Source: JBCCAG01 sp050330955
Lineage (GTDB): Bacteria > Cyanobacteriota > Cyanobacteriia > CAKZMO01
Length of the DNA stretch: 29,090 bases
Assembly (NCBI GenBank): GCA_050330955.1
Contig: JBHJHJ010000162.1
Coordinates: forward strand, 1 to 29,090
Direction of reading: 5' to 3'
Both the position numbers and the translations under genes were made by a program. Positions 1-7,563 of the stretch are shown here, in pieces. The notes beneath the pieces are model-generated. The model saw nothing but the letters and a program-made list of their open reading frames with translations, was not told the DNA's origin and did not search any database. Positions within the stretch are counted from its first letter, which is position 1. Every line of letters starts with the position of its first letter.

Positions 1-195
1 GATGATCCGCCAGTCGATTGGCGTCGCCGCTAGGTTTTCAAACTGGGCAGAGTCAGCGACGCGTCTCTGTCGGTTGACTGCCTCTAATTCCGACTCGTCA
101 CGGTAGAGGTAGCCTAGAACTTGCCCAGTCCAAGCGTGCAGTTTCTCTACTGTGTCGATGTCTGGTGGAATGTCTGCGAGCTGCAGTGCTGTCAT
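1..195 (-). CDS. Hypothetical protein, partial (C-terminus beyond window start)
   Basis: An open frame of 65 codons runs from an ATG at 195 to the window edge with no stop. The start is supported by a GAGG-type ribosome binding site about 8 nt upstream. The protein begins MTALQLADIPPDIDTVEKLH, and the visible part is soluble and mildly acidic with no membrane segment. It lies 48 nt downstream of the M15 peptidase on the same strand, so the two are probably co-transcribed. The IPPDIDTVEKLHAW stretch vaguely recalls small proteins I associate with cyanobacterial prophage-like clusters, but that is memory and not a match I can verify. Function unknown. Confidence 0.55.
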   Translation of the reverse strand, partial: MTALQLADIPPDIDTVEKLHAWTGQVLGYLYRDESELEAVNRQRRVADSAQFENLAATPIDWRII

Positions 196-243
196 GGTGT
201 GAACCTCGTTTCGTTGGGTGTGCTTAAGGGTTCCCGTGATGGC

Positions 244-942
244 CTAGCGACCATAGCGCCAGCGAGCGCGATAGCCGCGGTTGTCGATGTGGGTGAAGGT
301 GCTAGCGCTGGCTAGGCCGCCCTTACTGCCCCACCAGGGGTCTAGCCTGCGCTGAACCTCTGATGGGGACACGCCGGAAATCTTGAAGTCCACAGCTCCC
401 CCGGTGAGGTGTCGTGACTTGCGCGCACCACCGACGCGGCGGTTTGTTGTTGGGTCTCGGTACCAGCTCGTAACAAGGATGGGGCGATCGCCAAACATTG
501 CTCGAACATCCTGAATGACCTCGGCAATTCGCAGCACCTCGGCAACGATGTTTTTGGTCTGGGGCATCCGTTGACCGTTTTTAGTGGCCTCTGCCCAAGT
601 GAAGGAGCCACCTTCGACGATGGGATCATTTAAGTAAAACCGGCTCTTATACCCAGGCAGGGTAAACGATGCCCCTCGCTGCTCTTCTGCGGCAGCGGGG
701 CCTGTTGAGCCTTCGTCGCCTTCTACAGTGCAGTGCTCTGGCCAGACAAACCAGAGATCGCGTCCCTGGATTGGAGTCGCGAGGGTCACTTTGATGTGTC
801 CCTCTGGACCATCGTCGTAATCCTTCAGCTCTAGGCTGGCTCCAGCCGCTACAGAGTGACAAATATCTGGATTGAGCGTGCGGGAGTCCATCGGGAATGG
901 CTTTAGCACGCTGGCCTTTTGGAAAGTGATTTTGGGGTTCAT
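244..942 (-). CDS. M15-family D-Ala-D-Ala carboxypeptidase-like metallopeptidase (possible endolysin)
   Basis: The protein has 232 residues. The C-terminal half (about 112-232) matches the zinc D-Ala-D-Ala peptidase fold: an SRHLTGGAVDF motif supplies His178 and Asp185, and THID supplies His218 and Asp220. These are the expected zinc ligands and neighbouring acid of family M15, which cleaves peptidoglycan stem peptides. The N-terminal part (about 5-75, ending GRDLWFVWPEH) resembles an SH3-like wall-binding domain found on cyanobacterial members. There is no signal peptide, so export would need a holin or another route, as for phage endolysins. The ATG at 942 follows a purine-rich AGAGAGG. Its position at the border of an integrated element favours a lysis role, though a stand-alone wall hydrolase is possible. 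Confidence 0.82.
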   Translation of the reverse strand: MNPKITFQKASVLKPFPMDSRTLNPDICHSVAAGASLELKDYDDGPEGHIKVTLATPIQGRDLWFVWPEHCTVEGDEGSTGPAAAEEQRGASFTLPGYKSRFYLNDPIVEGGSFTWAEATKNGQRMPQTKNIVAEVLRIAEVIQDVRAMFGDRPILVTSWYRDPTTNRRVGGARKSRHLTGGAVDFKISGVSPSEVQRRLDPWWGSKGGLASASTFTHIDNRGYRARWRYGR

Positions 943-1079
943 AGGTAGCCTCTCTATCGTTCTTCCTAAAGGTGCCCGCAGAGAGACAGAGCGTGCCCTT
1001 TCGGGCTATATTCCGGGCAAAACGAATCCCTAAAAGGCCATAAACCAATTAGGGAAAGAGATTTGAGGTTCTATGATGA

Positions 1080-1137
1080 GGATTCGAAATCCGTTATGGG
1101 GTCAAACCCATCGGGGGTTCGAATCCCCCCCTCTCCG
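1080..1137 (+). other. Attachment-site scar: 3' fragment of tRNA-Ser(CGA)
   Basis: Reading 5'-3', the segment holds part of an anticodon arm with U33 and anticodon CGA at 1084-1087. A long class-II variable arm follows (about 1093-1112, stem ATGGG/CCCAT). Next come a perfect T arm (GGGGG, TTCGAAT, CCCCC at 1113-1129), the 3' acceptor strand CCTCTCC (1130-1136) and discriminator G at 1137; CCA is not encoded. The 5' acceptor strand, D arm and upper anticodon stem are absent: the sequence left of 1080 does not continue the tRNA. This is a 3' remnant and not a working tRNA, and it marks the crossover region of an integration event. Confidence 0.85.
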
Positions 1138-1147
1138 TTTAGATCGA

Positions 1148-1342
1148 TTAGATCGATACCACTGGCAAATCGAGAAAATAATTTAGTAGGTGCATGCCAT
1201 GCCATGCCCAGACTTGACCTGTAATCGGTGCGGGGAGCATCTCGCCCCGAAAGTCTAGAAACTGCACGAGCAGCAGGTAGGCGATGCTTAGGAGTAGAGC
1301 GATCGCCCCAGTAATAATAGCGACGATTTTTGAACGATCCAT
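1148..1342 (-). CDS. Small membrane protein, conserved-hypothetical type
   Basis: The protein has 64 residues. It begins MDRSKIVAIITGAIALLLSI, giving one clear hydrophobic helix (about residues 7-28). An amphipathic stretch follows with LPAPITG and a Trp/His-rich tail (WAWHGMHLLNYF). I recognise no domain. It is the first host gene beyond the tRNA-Ser scar and is transcribed towards it. The ATG at 1342 has no convincing Shine-Dalgarno sequence. The clean N-terminal signal-anchor pattern favours a real gene. A role at the inner or thylakoid membrane is inference. Confidence 0.6.
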   Translation of the reverse strand: MDRSKIVAIITGAIALLLSIAYLLLVQFLDFRGEMLPAPITGQVWAWHGMHLLNYFLDLPVVSI

Positions 1343-1482
1343 AGTGGTCTAGTTGGCAGCGGTTGATAGCGGAACTTGGCGCAGCAGCGCGGACTGACTC
1401 TAGTCTATCTCGAGCAACCCCGCTGCCCAAAAAGCGCAAAAAACGCTAAGATTCCTCACGATGCATCACATTGGCTTACGCT

Positions 1483-2454
1483 ATGGCAGCGCCGCCTGCA
1501 GCTTCGCCCGCTTCCCCCGTTGTTCAAGCCCACGATCTCAGAAAGGTCTATCGAACCGGCTTTTGGCTCAACAAGCGAAAGGTGACCCTGCAGCACTGCT
1601 CGCTGCAGATTCAGGCTGGGGAGACCTTTGGCCTGCTGGGGCCTAATGGCGCTGGCAAAACCACGCTGCTGAAGATTTTGCTGGGTATTATTCGCCCTAC
1701 TGCCGGACAGGGGACGCTGCTGGGCCAGCCTTTGGGCGATCGCCCTACGAAGCAGCGGGTGGGCTACCTGCCAGAGAACCCCTACTTCTACGACTTTTTA
1801 ACCGGCTGGGAATTTTTGCACTATGCTGCCGGGCTGTTTCAGATTCCCCGCGCCCAGCAGCGGCAGCGCATCCTCGATTTGCTGCACCAGGTCGGGCTAG
1901 ACCCGCAGGTTGCCCGCAATACCCCCATGGGTCAGTACTCCAAGGGAATGCTGCAGCGGGTGGGCATGGCCCAGGCGTTAATTAACGACCCCGAGGTGGT
2001 GTTTTTAGACGAACCCATGTCAGGGCTAGACCCTCTGGGTCGCTATCAGATGCGCCGGCTCATTGCCGATCTCAAGTCCCAAGGCAAGACGGTGTTTTTC
2101 AACAGTCACGTTCTTTCCGACGTGGAGCAGATTTGCGATCGCGTCGGCATTTTGCGGCAGGGGGAGCTGGTGCGCTGCGGCACCATAGCTGAGCTGCTGG
2201 GTTCGGCTCACCGCTATAGGGTGGTGCTAGAGAGTATAGATCCTAAAGGCGCAGGCAAAGCAGCGCTGGGGCATCATATTCCCAACCTGGAACTCTCTGA
2301 CGCTGCAGCGCCAACTGGCCAGTGGCGAGGCTACACCACGGCAGCGCCCCAAACCTGGATGGCCCAACTGCCTGAAGATGTGCGCGTGGTGCAGGTGGTG
2401 CTAGAGCGTCCCACCTTGGAAGAATTTTTCATTCAGCAACTGGGTTCGCCGTAG
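1483..2454 (+). CDS. ABC transporter ATP-binding protein, ABC-2/CcmA-like
   Basis: The protein has 323 residues from the ATG at 1483; an in-frame TTG at 1471 would add only four. All ATPase motifs are present: Walker A GPNGAGKTT (53-61), a degenerate signature YSKGM (152-156) in place of LSGGQ, Walker B VVFLDEP (172-178), D-loop SGLDP and switch His209 (NSHVLSD). The QYSKGMxQR form is typical of ABC-2 drug/polysaccharide/lipid export ATPases. Residues after about 230 form the variable C-terminal extension of that group. No permease lies next to it here, so the substrate is unknown. Its stop is 15 nt from the end of the convergent glycosidase gene, with a short GTTGA/TCAAC inverted repeat between them. 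No clear ribosome binding site is seen. Confidence 0.93.
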   Translation: MAAPPAASPASPVVQAHDLRKVYRTGFWLNKRKVTLQHCSLQIQAGETFGLLGPNGAGKTTLLKILLGIIRPTAGQGTLLGQPLGDRPTKQRVGYLPENPYFYDFLTGWEFLHYAAGLFQIPRAQQRQRILDLLHQVGLDPQVARNTPMGQYSKGMLQRVGMAQALINDPEVVFLDEPMSGLDPLGRYQMRRLIADLKSQGKTVFFNSHVLSDVEQICDRVGILRQGELVRCGTIAELLGSAHRYRVVLESIDPKGAGKAALGHHIPNLELSDAAAPTGQWRGYTTAAPQTWMAQLPEDVRVVQVVLERPTLEEFFIQQLGSP

Positions 2455-2468
2455 CTGTTGACTTTCAA

Positions 2469-3944
2469 CTAGCCCAAAACCACGCCCTGCCGTGGTGGCA
2501 CCGTTACCGTCAGGGTGTCCCCTTGCCAGGTGACCTCGCCCCCGCCGTATAGAATTTGCTCGGGCTTGGCTTGGGTGAGTGCCTCATTTTGTAGGGTGAG
2601 CGTTGTGCTCTCATCCCCCGCATTGACGGCCACTATAACCAAATCATCGTCGAGCTGGCGGGAGAAGGCATACGCTAGGCCCTCGGTTGCCAGCACCTCG
2701 TATGCCCCCGTACGCAGGGCCGGATGGGCGTGGCGGAGGGCAATCAGCCGCCTGTGCATGTCGAGCACATCTTGATCCCAGTCTGCTTCCGCCGGGAAGG
2801 TGCGGCGGCAGTCTGGGTCGCGGGCGCCGGGCAGGCCCACCTCGTCGCCGTAGTAAACGCAGGGCGCACCGGGAAATGTCATCAGCAGGAGGGTGGCCAG
2901 CCTGACGGTTTGACGGGCTTCGCCTGCGGTTTTAGCGTCAAAAGATTCGCCCCCCGCAATGGAGAGTAATCGGGCCGTGTCGTGGCTGTCGAGCAAATTG
3001 AGCTGGGTTAGCTGAATTTCCCAGGGGTAGAGGCCTAGCAGGGACTGAATTTTATCGGCGTAGCCGCTGGCGTCGAGGGCGGGGTAGGGGTAGTAGCTCA
3101 TTCCGTCGACCTGGTCGCAGATGACGCGATCGCCCGCTGTGAACGCAATAGTGGGTGCCGTAAACAGGTAGTTCATCACCCCGTCGAACTGGGTGCCGTC
3201 CAGCCACTCGCGGGAATCGGTCCAAACCTCTCCCACAATGTAGGCTTCGGGGTTCACCGCCTTGACGCGATCGCGGAAGGTCTGCCAAAAGCCCGGCGCT
3301 TTCACCTCGAATGGCACGTCCAGCCGCCACCCGTCAATGCCAAACTTGAGCCAATACTCTGCCACCTCCATGATGTATTCCTTCACCTCAGGGTTGGTGT
3401 GGTTGAACTGAGGCAGGGCACGATTGTCCACCCAGCTGCGGTAGTTGGCGGGCAGCTTGCCGTCATAGGCCGACAGAGGCCAGGCATCTACGCTAAACCA
3501 GTCCAGCCAGGGGGAAAAGGGACCATTCTCCAGAATGTCGTTGAAGTAGAAAAAGCCGCGGCTGGCGTGGTTGAAGACGCCATCTAGGACAATGCGCATG
3601 TCCCGGTCGTGGGCCGCCTGAAGCAGGTCTTTGAGGGCCTGGTTGCCCCCGAGCAGCGGATCCACTTGGTAGTAGTCGTGGGTGTGGTAGCGATGGTTGC
3701 TCGTAGACTGAAAAACAGGGGTGAAGTAGATGGCAGTGAAGCCCAAGTCTTTGAGGTAGTCGAGGTGGTCGATGACGCCCCAAAGGTCGCCCCCTTTGTA
3801 GCCCTGGGCCGTAGGCGGAGCATCCCAAGGCTCCAGGGGAACGCGCATCGGCGTGGGTTTGCTGCGCTGGCTTTTAGCAAAGCGATCGGGAAAAATTTGG
3901 TAAAAAACAGCGTGCTTAACCCAGTCGGGTGTCTGAACTTGCAT
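2469..3944 (-). CDS. GH13 alpha-amylase-family glycosidase (neopullulanase/cyclomaltodextrinase-like)
   Basis: The protein has 491 residues with the four conserved GH13 regions: DGVFNH (121-126), GWRLDV with nucleophile Asp209, VGEVWTD with acid/base Glu239, and LLDSHDTAR with Asp322. The (beta/alpha)8 barrel covers roughly residues 10-400, followed by a beta-rich C-terminal domain. There is no signal peptide and no N-terminal CBM34 domain, so it should act in the cytoplasm on maltodextrins or glycogen breakdown products. MPRE-type region V specificity was not resolved, so the exact substrate is uncertain. The gene is convergent with the ABC ATPase and divergent from the TRAP-type binding protein, and is therefore likely monocistronic. 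Confidence 0.92.
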   Translation of the reverse strand: MQVQTPDWVKHAVFYQIFPDRFAKSQRSKPTPMRVPLEPWDAPPTAQGYKGGDLWGVIDHLDYLKDLGFTAIYFTPVFQSTSNHRYHTHDYYQVDPLLGGNQALKDLLQAAHDRDMRIVLDGVFNHASRGFFYFNDILENGPFSPWLDWFSVDAWPLSAYDGKLPANYRSWVDNRALPQFNHTNPEVKEYIMEVAEYWLKFGIDGWRLDVPFEVKAPGFWQTFRDRVKAVNPEAYIVGEVWTDSREWLDGTQFDGVMNYLFTAPTIAFTAGDRVICDQVDGMSYYPYPALDASGYADKIQSLLGLYPWEIQLTQLNLLDSHDTARLLSIAGGESFDAKTAGEARQTVRLATLLLMTFPGAPCVYYGDEVGLPGARDPDCRRTFPAEADWDQDVLDMHRRLIALRHAHPALRTGAYEVLATEGLAYAFSRQLDDDLVIVAVNAGDESTTLTLQNEALTQAKPEQILYGGGEVTWQGDTLTVTVPPRQGVVLG

Positions 3945-4100
3945 AGCCTAAATATGTGGGGGCGTCATGGCATACGGTAGTGACTTCACTATATTTTGTC
4001 ACGGTCCGTTTGATAGACTTTCATCAATGTGCTTATCCATCTAAGCAAAAATTCTCAGCATACAGGCCGGGACAATCACATCAATAGGGAAGGGCAAAAC

Positions 4101-5246
4101 ATGAAGCGTCGACAGTTCGTAACTGGTGCAGCGTTAGGGGCCACAACCGCGATTACCGTTGCAGCCTGCAGCGGAGATAGTGCCAGTGAAAGTGCTAGCG
4201 ATAGCGGAGAGCAGAGCGCAAGTCCAACGGTCCAGACGGATGACGCTCCTACTGTTGAATGGCGAATGGCGTCGAGCTACACCCCTAGCCTAGATACGGT
4301 TTATGGCGGTAGTGAGGTGTTTATAGAACGGGTCAAAGCGTTGACCGACGGTAGGTTCACCATCGACATCTTTGCCTCAGGTGAGCTAGTTCCGGGTCTA
4401 GAGGTGCTCGATGCTGTTCAGCAGGGCACGGTGCAGGCGGGCCACACCAACTCTTACTACTATCGCGGCAAAAATGAGGCGCTGGCCTTTGATACGGCGG
4501 TTCCGTTTGGGCTCAACTATCGTCAGCAGACGGCTTGGCTCTATGAGGGGGGCGGTTTAGACTTGGTGCACGAGCTATTGTCAGACTTCAACATCATTAG
4601 CTTCCCTGGCGGCAACACGGGCACCCAGATGGGGGGGTGGTGGAATAAGGAAATCAACACGCCAGCAGACTTCCAGGGGCTGAATATGCGAATTCCTGGA
4701 TTGGGGGGCGAGGTGATGAAGCGCCTAGGGGTCAACGTACAGAACCTAGCGGGCGGAGAAATTTTTCAGGCGCTGCAGCTCGGCACCATCGATGCGGCTG
4801 AGTTTGTGGGCCCTTACGACGATGAGAAACTCGGTCTGCAAAAGGCTGCAACCAACTACTATTATCCGGGCTGGTGGGAGCCCGCGTCCCAGTATTCGTT
4901 CTATTTCAACTTAGACGAGTGGAACAAGCTGCCGGCGACCTATCAGGAGATTCTGAAGACGGCTGCCGCTGAGACCCACGCCACCATCATGGCCCGCTAT
5001 GACGCCCGCAATCCGGGGGCGCTGGCAAAGCTGCTCGACCAGGGGGTAGAGCTGAAGCGCTTCCCTAACGAAGTGATGGCTCCGGCGCGGGAGGCTGCCT
5101 TTGAGCTTTACGAAGAGCTGGCCTCTGGCGACTCGGCCTACAACAAGATTTACTCGGCTTGGAAGCAGTTTCGCGAGCAGTCGAACCAGTGGTTTTCAAG
5201 CTCTGAGCTGGGCTTCACCGACTTTGCCTTTAGCCAAAATCAGTAG
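4101..5246 (+). CDS. TRAP transporter solute-binding protein, DctP/TakP-like lipoprotein
   Basis: The ATG at 4101, behind GGGAAGGG, gives 381 residues; a GTG at 4029 also opens the frame but would bury the signal peptide. The N-terminus is MKRRQFVTGAALGA, a twin-arginine motif, followed by a lipobox VAAC with Cys23. The mature protein therefore probably starts as a Tat-exported lipoprotein with a Ser/Asp-rich linker (24-50). The rest matches the DctP family, with a segment around GLNMRIPGLGGEVMKRLGV and then FQALQLGTIDAAEFVGPYDD, typical of TakP-like binders of organic or keto acids. No DctQ/DctM membrane subunits are adjacent. An AGTGA-CT-TCACT palindrome at 3979-3990 sits in the divergent promoter region. 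Confidence 0.9.
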   Translation: MKRRQFVTGAALGATTAITVAACSGDSASESASDSGEQSASPTVQTDDAPTVEWRMASSYTPSLDTVYGGSEVFIERVKALTDGRFTIDIFASGELVPGLEVLDAVQQGTVQAGHTNSYYYRGKNEALAFDTAVPFGLNYRQQTAWLYEGGGLDLVHELLSDFNIISFPGGNTGTQMGGWWNKEINTPADFQGLNMRIPGLGGEVMKRLGVNVQNLAGGEIFQALQLGTIDAAEFVGPYDDEKLGLQKAATNYYYPGWWEPASQYSFYFNLDEWNKLPATYQEILKTAAAETHATIMARYDARNPGALAKLLDQGVELKRFPNEVMAPAREAAFELYEELASGDSAYNKIYSAWKQFREQSNQWFSSSELGFTDFAFSQNQ

Positions 5247-5271
5247 GGAGATAATCGCATCGATCAGCATT

Positions 5272-5337
5272 ATGAAAGCATTACGATTTGTAGCGTTATC
5301 GGCTGTAGTCGAAGGCTTTATTTCTGTGGGTGGATGA
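5272..5337 (+). pseudogene. Possible remnant of a secreted-protein gene (signal-peptide-like ORF)
   Basis: An ATG at 5272 opens a 21-codon frame beginning MKALRFVALSAVV, with the basic-hydrophobic pattern of a Sec signal peptide. It ends in TGA at 5335-5337. The same frame continues with LAQDLSIFC to a second stop at 5365-5367. A signal peptide with no mature protein suggests a decayed gene or a very small secreted peptide. A GGGAGAT at 5246-5252 is too far upstream to be a good ribosome binding site. Chance cannot be excluded. Confidence 0.25.
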
Positions 5338-5406
5338 TTGGCCCAGGATTTGTCGATATTCTGCTGACGGCTTGAGTAACACGTTACGCAAAGGACAGAC
5401 TTCACA

Positions 5407-5676
5407 ATGTTAAACTTGCTTATCTGGATTATTGTTGGCATCATTGTTGGCGCGATCGCTAAGGCGATTTATCCTGGTCACCAGGGTGGCGGCATTCTAG
5501 GCTCCCTAATACTCGGTATCATCGGTTCCTTTATCGGTGGTTTCCTCGCTAACTTATTTACGACAGGAACGCTTGCCCTAGCCTCGTCAGGCTTCAGCCT
5601 TCTGGGAATAATTCTTGCCATTATTGGTTCCCTAATCGCTATTTTCGTCTGGCAGCAAATCACAAAGCGCGCTTAA
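5407..5676 (+). CDS. GlsB/YeaQ/YmgE-family (transglycosylase-associated) stress-response membrane protein
   Basis: The protein has 89 residues with three hydrophobic helices (about 2-20, 29-50 and 61-84) separated by glycine-rich turns. The pattern (IIVGIIVGAIAK, then GGGILGSLILGIIGSFIGG) is diagnostic of PF04226. Members are small integral membrane proteins often induced by stress; the biochemical function is not established. AAAGGAC lies 12 nt before the ATG. A GTAAC-AC-GTTAC palindrome (5376-5387) lies just upstream and may be an operator. Two hairpins follow the stop codon and should end the transcript. Confidence 0.9.
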   Translation: MLNLLIWIIVGIIVGAIAKAIYPGHQGGGILGSLILGIIGSFIGGFLANLFTTGTLALASSGFSLLGIILAIIGSLIAIFVWQQITKRA

Positions 5677-5691
5677 TTTTCACAGGATTAT

Positions 5692-5715
5692 ATCTTGTCT
5701 GTAAGGCAAGATTTT
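5692..5715 (+). terminator. Hairpin terminator after the GlsB-type gene
   Basis: ATCTTGTC (5692-5699) and GGCAAGAT (5705-5712) form an 8-bp stem with one G-T pair and a 5-nt loop, followed by a short T run. It lies 16 nt past the stop codon. Confidence 0.6.
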
Positions 5716-5745
5716 CTGCCATAATTGGCACTAAATAGTAGAAGG

Positions 5746-5774
5746 TGGGTAGCTTAAAAGCTACCCATTTTTTT
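5746..5774 (+). terminator. Strong rho-independent terminator, plus strand
   Basis: TGGGTAGCTT and AAGCTACCCA (5746-5755 and 5758-5767) pair perfectly and are followed by seven T residues. It is the second of two tandem hairpins downstream of the GlsB-type gene and the stronger one. Confidence 0.85.
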
Positions 5775-5832
5775 ATTCTCTTCACCCTATACCCTTAAGC
5801 AACCGAACCAAGGCAACATGCTTAGCCTATGT

Positions 5833-5863
5833 AAAAAGGAGAGCTGGATGTACCAGCTCTCCT
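5833..5863 (-). terminator. Rho-independent terminator for the ammonium transporter gene
   Basis: AGGAGAGCTGG (5837-5847) and CCAGCTCTCCT (5853-5863) form an 11-bp perfect stem with a 5-nt loop. Read on the minus strand, the stem is followed by TTTTT. It sits about 60 nt past the amt stop. Confidence 0.85.
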
Positions 5864-5924
5864 GAAGCGAAAACGAATTGAGGCTTATTAAGCGCTTCCT
5901 AGCTCATAACTTGTGGCCTCTTAC

Positions 5925-7433
5925 TTATGCCTCAACCGAAGCACCAGTAGACGTCGTAGAGCTCACCGTTCCGGCAACGCCACTCGCATCCTTTACAAAT
6001 CCGCTGTAGGCTTCCATACCGTGCTCGGCAATGTCGAGACCAATCAACTCGTCCTCTTCGGAGACGCGAATGCCAACAGTGGCCTTCAAAATGCCCCAGA
6101 AGATAGCCGAAGCGACCACGGTGAACAGACCGATAGCGACAATGCCCAGAAGCTGAGCGCCCAGCTGACCAATGCCACCACCGTAGAAGAGACCGCTTTC
6201 AGTATTGAATAGGCCAACGGCAAGGGTTCCCCAAATGCCGCAGACTAGGTGAACTGAGACGGCACCGACGGGGTCGTCGACTTTGATGCTGTCGAAGAAC
6301 AGTACGGAGAAGACCACAATGATGCCTGCAACTAGACCAATAATCACTGCACCTAGGTAATCGACGCCGGCACAGCCAGCAGTAATACCCACAAGACCCG
6401 CCAGAATACCGTTGATGATCATCGAGAGGTCAGGCTTGCCCGAGGTCACCCAGGAGGTTGCAGTGGCCGCGACAGCGCCTGCCGCTGCCGCCAGGTTGGT
6501 GGTAACTGCAATAAAGGGTACATTTTCGCTAGCCGCCAGCTCAGAACCAGGGTTGAAGCCGAACCAGCCAATCCACAGAATGAGACAGCCTAGCATCGCC
6601 AGGCTAAGGTTGTGTCCAGGCAGGGCTGCGGGCTGGCCCTCTTGATATTTGCCGATACGGGGGCCAAGGAAGACAGCGCCCACCAGAGCGGCCCAGCCAC
6701 CTACGGAGTGAACCACAGTAGAACCGGCAAAGTCGGAGAATCCCGCTGCGCCGAGCCAGCCGGCACCACTCCAGACCCAGTGGCCGGTAATGGGGTAAGA
6801 AATACCCGTTAGCAGCAGGCTAAAGATAATGAAAGCAATAAAGTGGATGCGCTCCGCAACGGCACCCGACACAATCGTCGCAGCCGTTGCCGCAAAAGCC
6901 GCCTGGAAGAAAAACGATACCGATACCGGCAATCCTGCAGGGAAGGGATCGAGACCGTAGGTGCCTGGCTCCCCCGTCAAGAACCAGCCGCCGCCACCGA
7001 TAAGCGGCGAACTGCCGCCAAACATGATGGAGAAGCCGATCGCCCAAAAGGCGAGGGTGGCTAATGCAAACACGATCAGGTTCTTTGACAGAATATTGAC
7101 GGCATTCTTCTGACGACAGAAGCCTGTCTCGAGCATGCCGAAGCCCGCATTCATGAAGATCACTAGAACCGCTGCCACCGTAATCCAGATGGCATCTAGA
7201 ATTCCTTTGATTTCTTCAGGGGTGATTGGCTCCTCTTGTGCAGAGGCAGAGAGGCCCCAAACCCCAACAATGAGCGCCGTCAGCGGTAAGCACACCAGCC
7301 AGCGACGAGATGATCTTGATAGAGGAGCGGCGCTTGCGATCGCTCTGAACGCCTTTTCTGGTGTAGACCAGGCGGCGATACCGCGCCGAGAGGCCCGATA
7401 TCGACTTCTTTTTTTGAGTACCACGTTAGACAT
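5925..7433 (-). CDS. amt: Ammonium transporter (Amt/MEP/Rh family)
   Basis: The ATG at 7433 gives 502 residues, close to cyanobacterial Amt1; a GTG at 7529 would add 32 unlikely residues. A basic leader and signal sequence ends at about SASAQ (66), followed by 11 hydrophobic segments. Family hallmarks are present: Asp234 in DFAGS, and the twin pore histidines His242 (STVVHSVGG) and His395 (AVSVHLVCGIWGT). The C-terminal tail ends with the conserved GLDIAEHGMEAY, which takes part in gating and PII (GlnK/GlnB) docking. It should import ammonium across the plasma membrane under nitrogen limitation. A possible NtcA box lies about 280 nt upstream and a terminator follows, so the gene is probably monocistronic. 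AGG about 10 nt before the start is a weak ribosome binding site. Confidence 0.95.
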   Translation of the reverse strand: MSNVVLKKRSRYRASRRGIAAWSTPEKAFRAIASAAPLSRSSRRWLVCLPLTALIVGVWGLSASAQEEPITPEEIKGILDAIWITVAAVLVIFMNAGFGMLETGFCRQKNAVNILSKNLIVFALATLAFWAIGFSIMFGGSSPLIGGGGWFLTGEPGTYGLDPFPAGLPVSVSFFFQAAFAATAATIVSGAVAERIHFIAFIIFSLLLTGISYPITGHWVWSGAGWLGAAGFSDFAGSTVVHSVGGWAALVGAVFLGPRIGKYQEGQPAALPGHNLSLAMLGCLILWIGWFGFNPGSELAASENVPFIAVTTNLAAAAGAVAATATSWVTSGKPDLSMIINGILAGLVGITAGCAGVDYLGAVIIGLVAGIIVVFSVLFFDSIKVDDPVGAVSVHLVCGIWGTLAVGLFNTESGLFYGGGIGQLGAQLLGIVAIGLFTVVASAIFWGILKATVGIRVSEEDELIGLDIAEHGMEAYSGFVKDASGVAGTVSSTTSTGASVEA

Positions 7434-7563
7434 TTTGACTAGCCTAAAAATCCAACAACACACACGCGCTTCCGAAGAAGCAACAGTGCGACCCGCTGTC
7501 TCGACAGTGAGGTCCTTGTAGACCGCCACACTTTGCTGAGACGTACCTTGTACCCAGCTTCAG

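Larger units (their letters stand above)
1..1079. mobile_element. Right-hand end of an integrated element (prophage-like), left part outside window
   Basis: Two minus-strand genes (an M15 peptidase and a gene cut by the window edge) lie directly left of a truncated 3' fragment of tRNA-Ser at 1080-1137. When an element integrates at the 3' end of a tRNA gene, the intact tRNA is rebuilt at one border and a 3' fragment remains at the other. The fragment's orientation puts the element to the left, with host genes starting at about 1138. No integrase, capsid or tail gene is visible, so calling it a prophage rather than another integrative element is inference. The other border and the element's length are unknown. 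Confidence 0.55.

Noticed and set aside
994..1015. GCCC/GGGC hairpin as a terminator near the element edge
   Set aside because: The stem is only 4 bp with no T tract.
4029..4100. Upstream GTG start for the TRAP binding protein
   Set aside because: It would place 24 residues before the twin-arginine signal; the ATG at 4101 has its own ribosome binding site.
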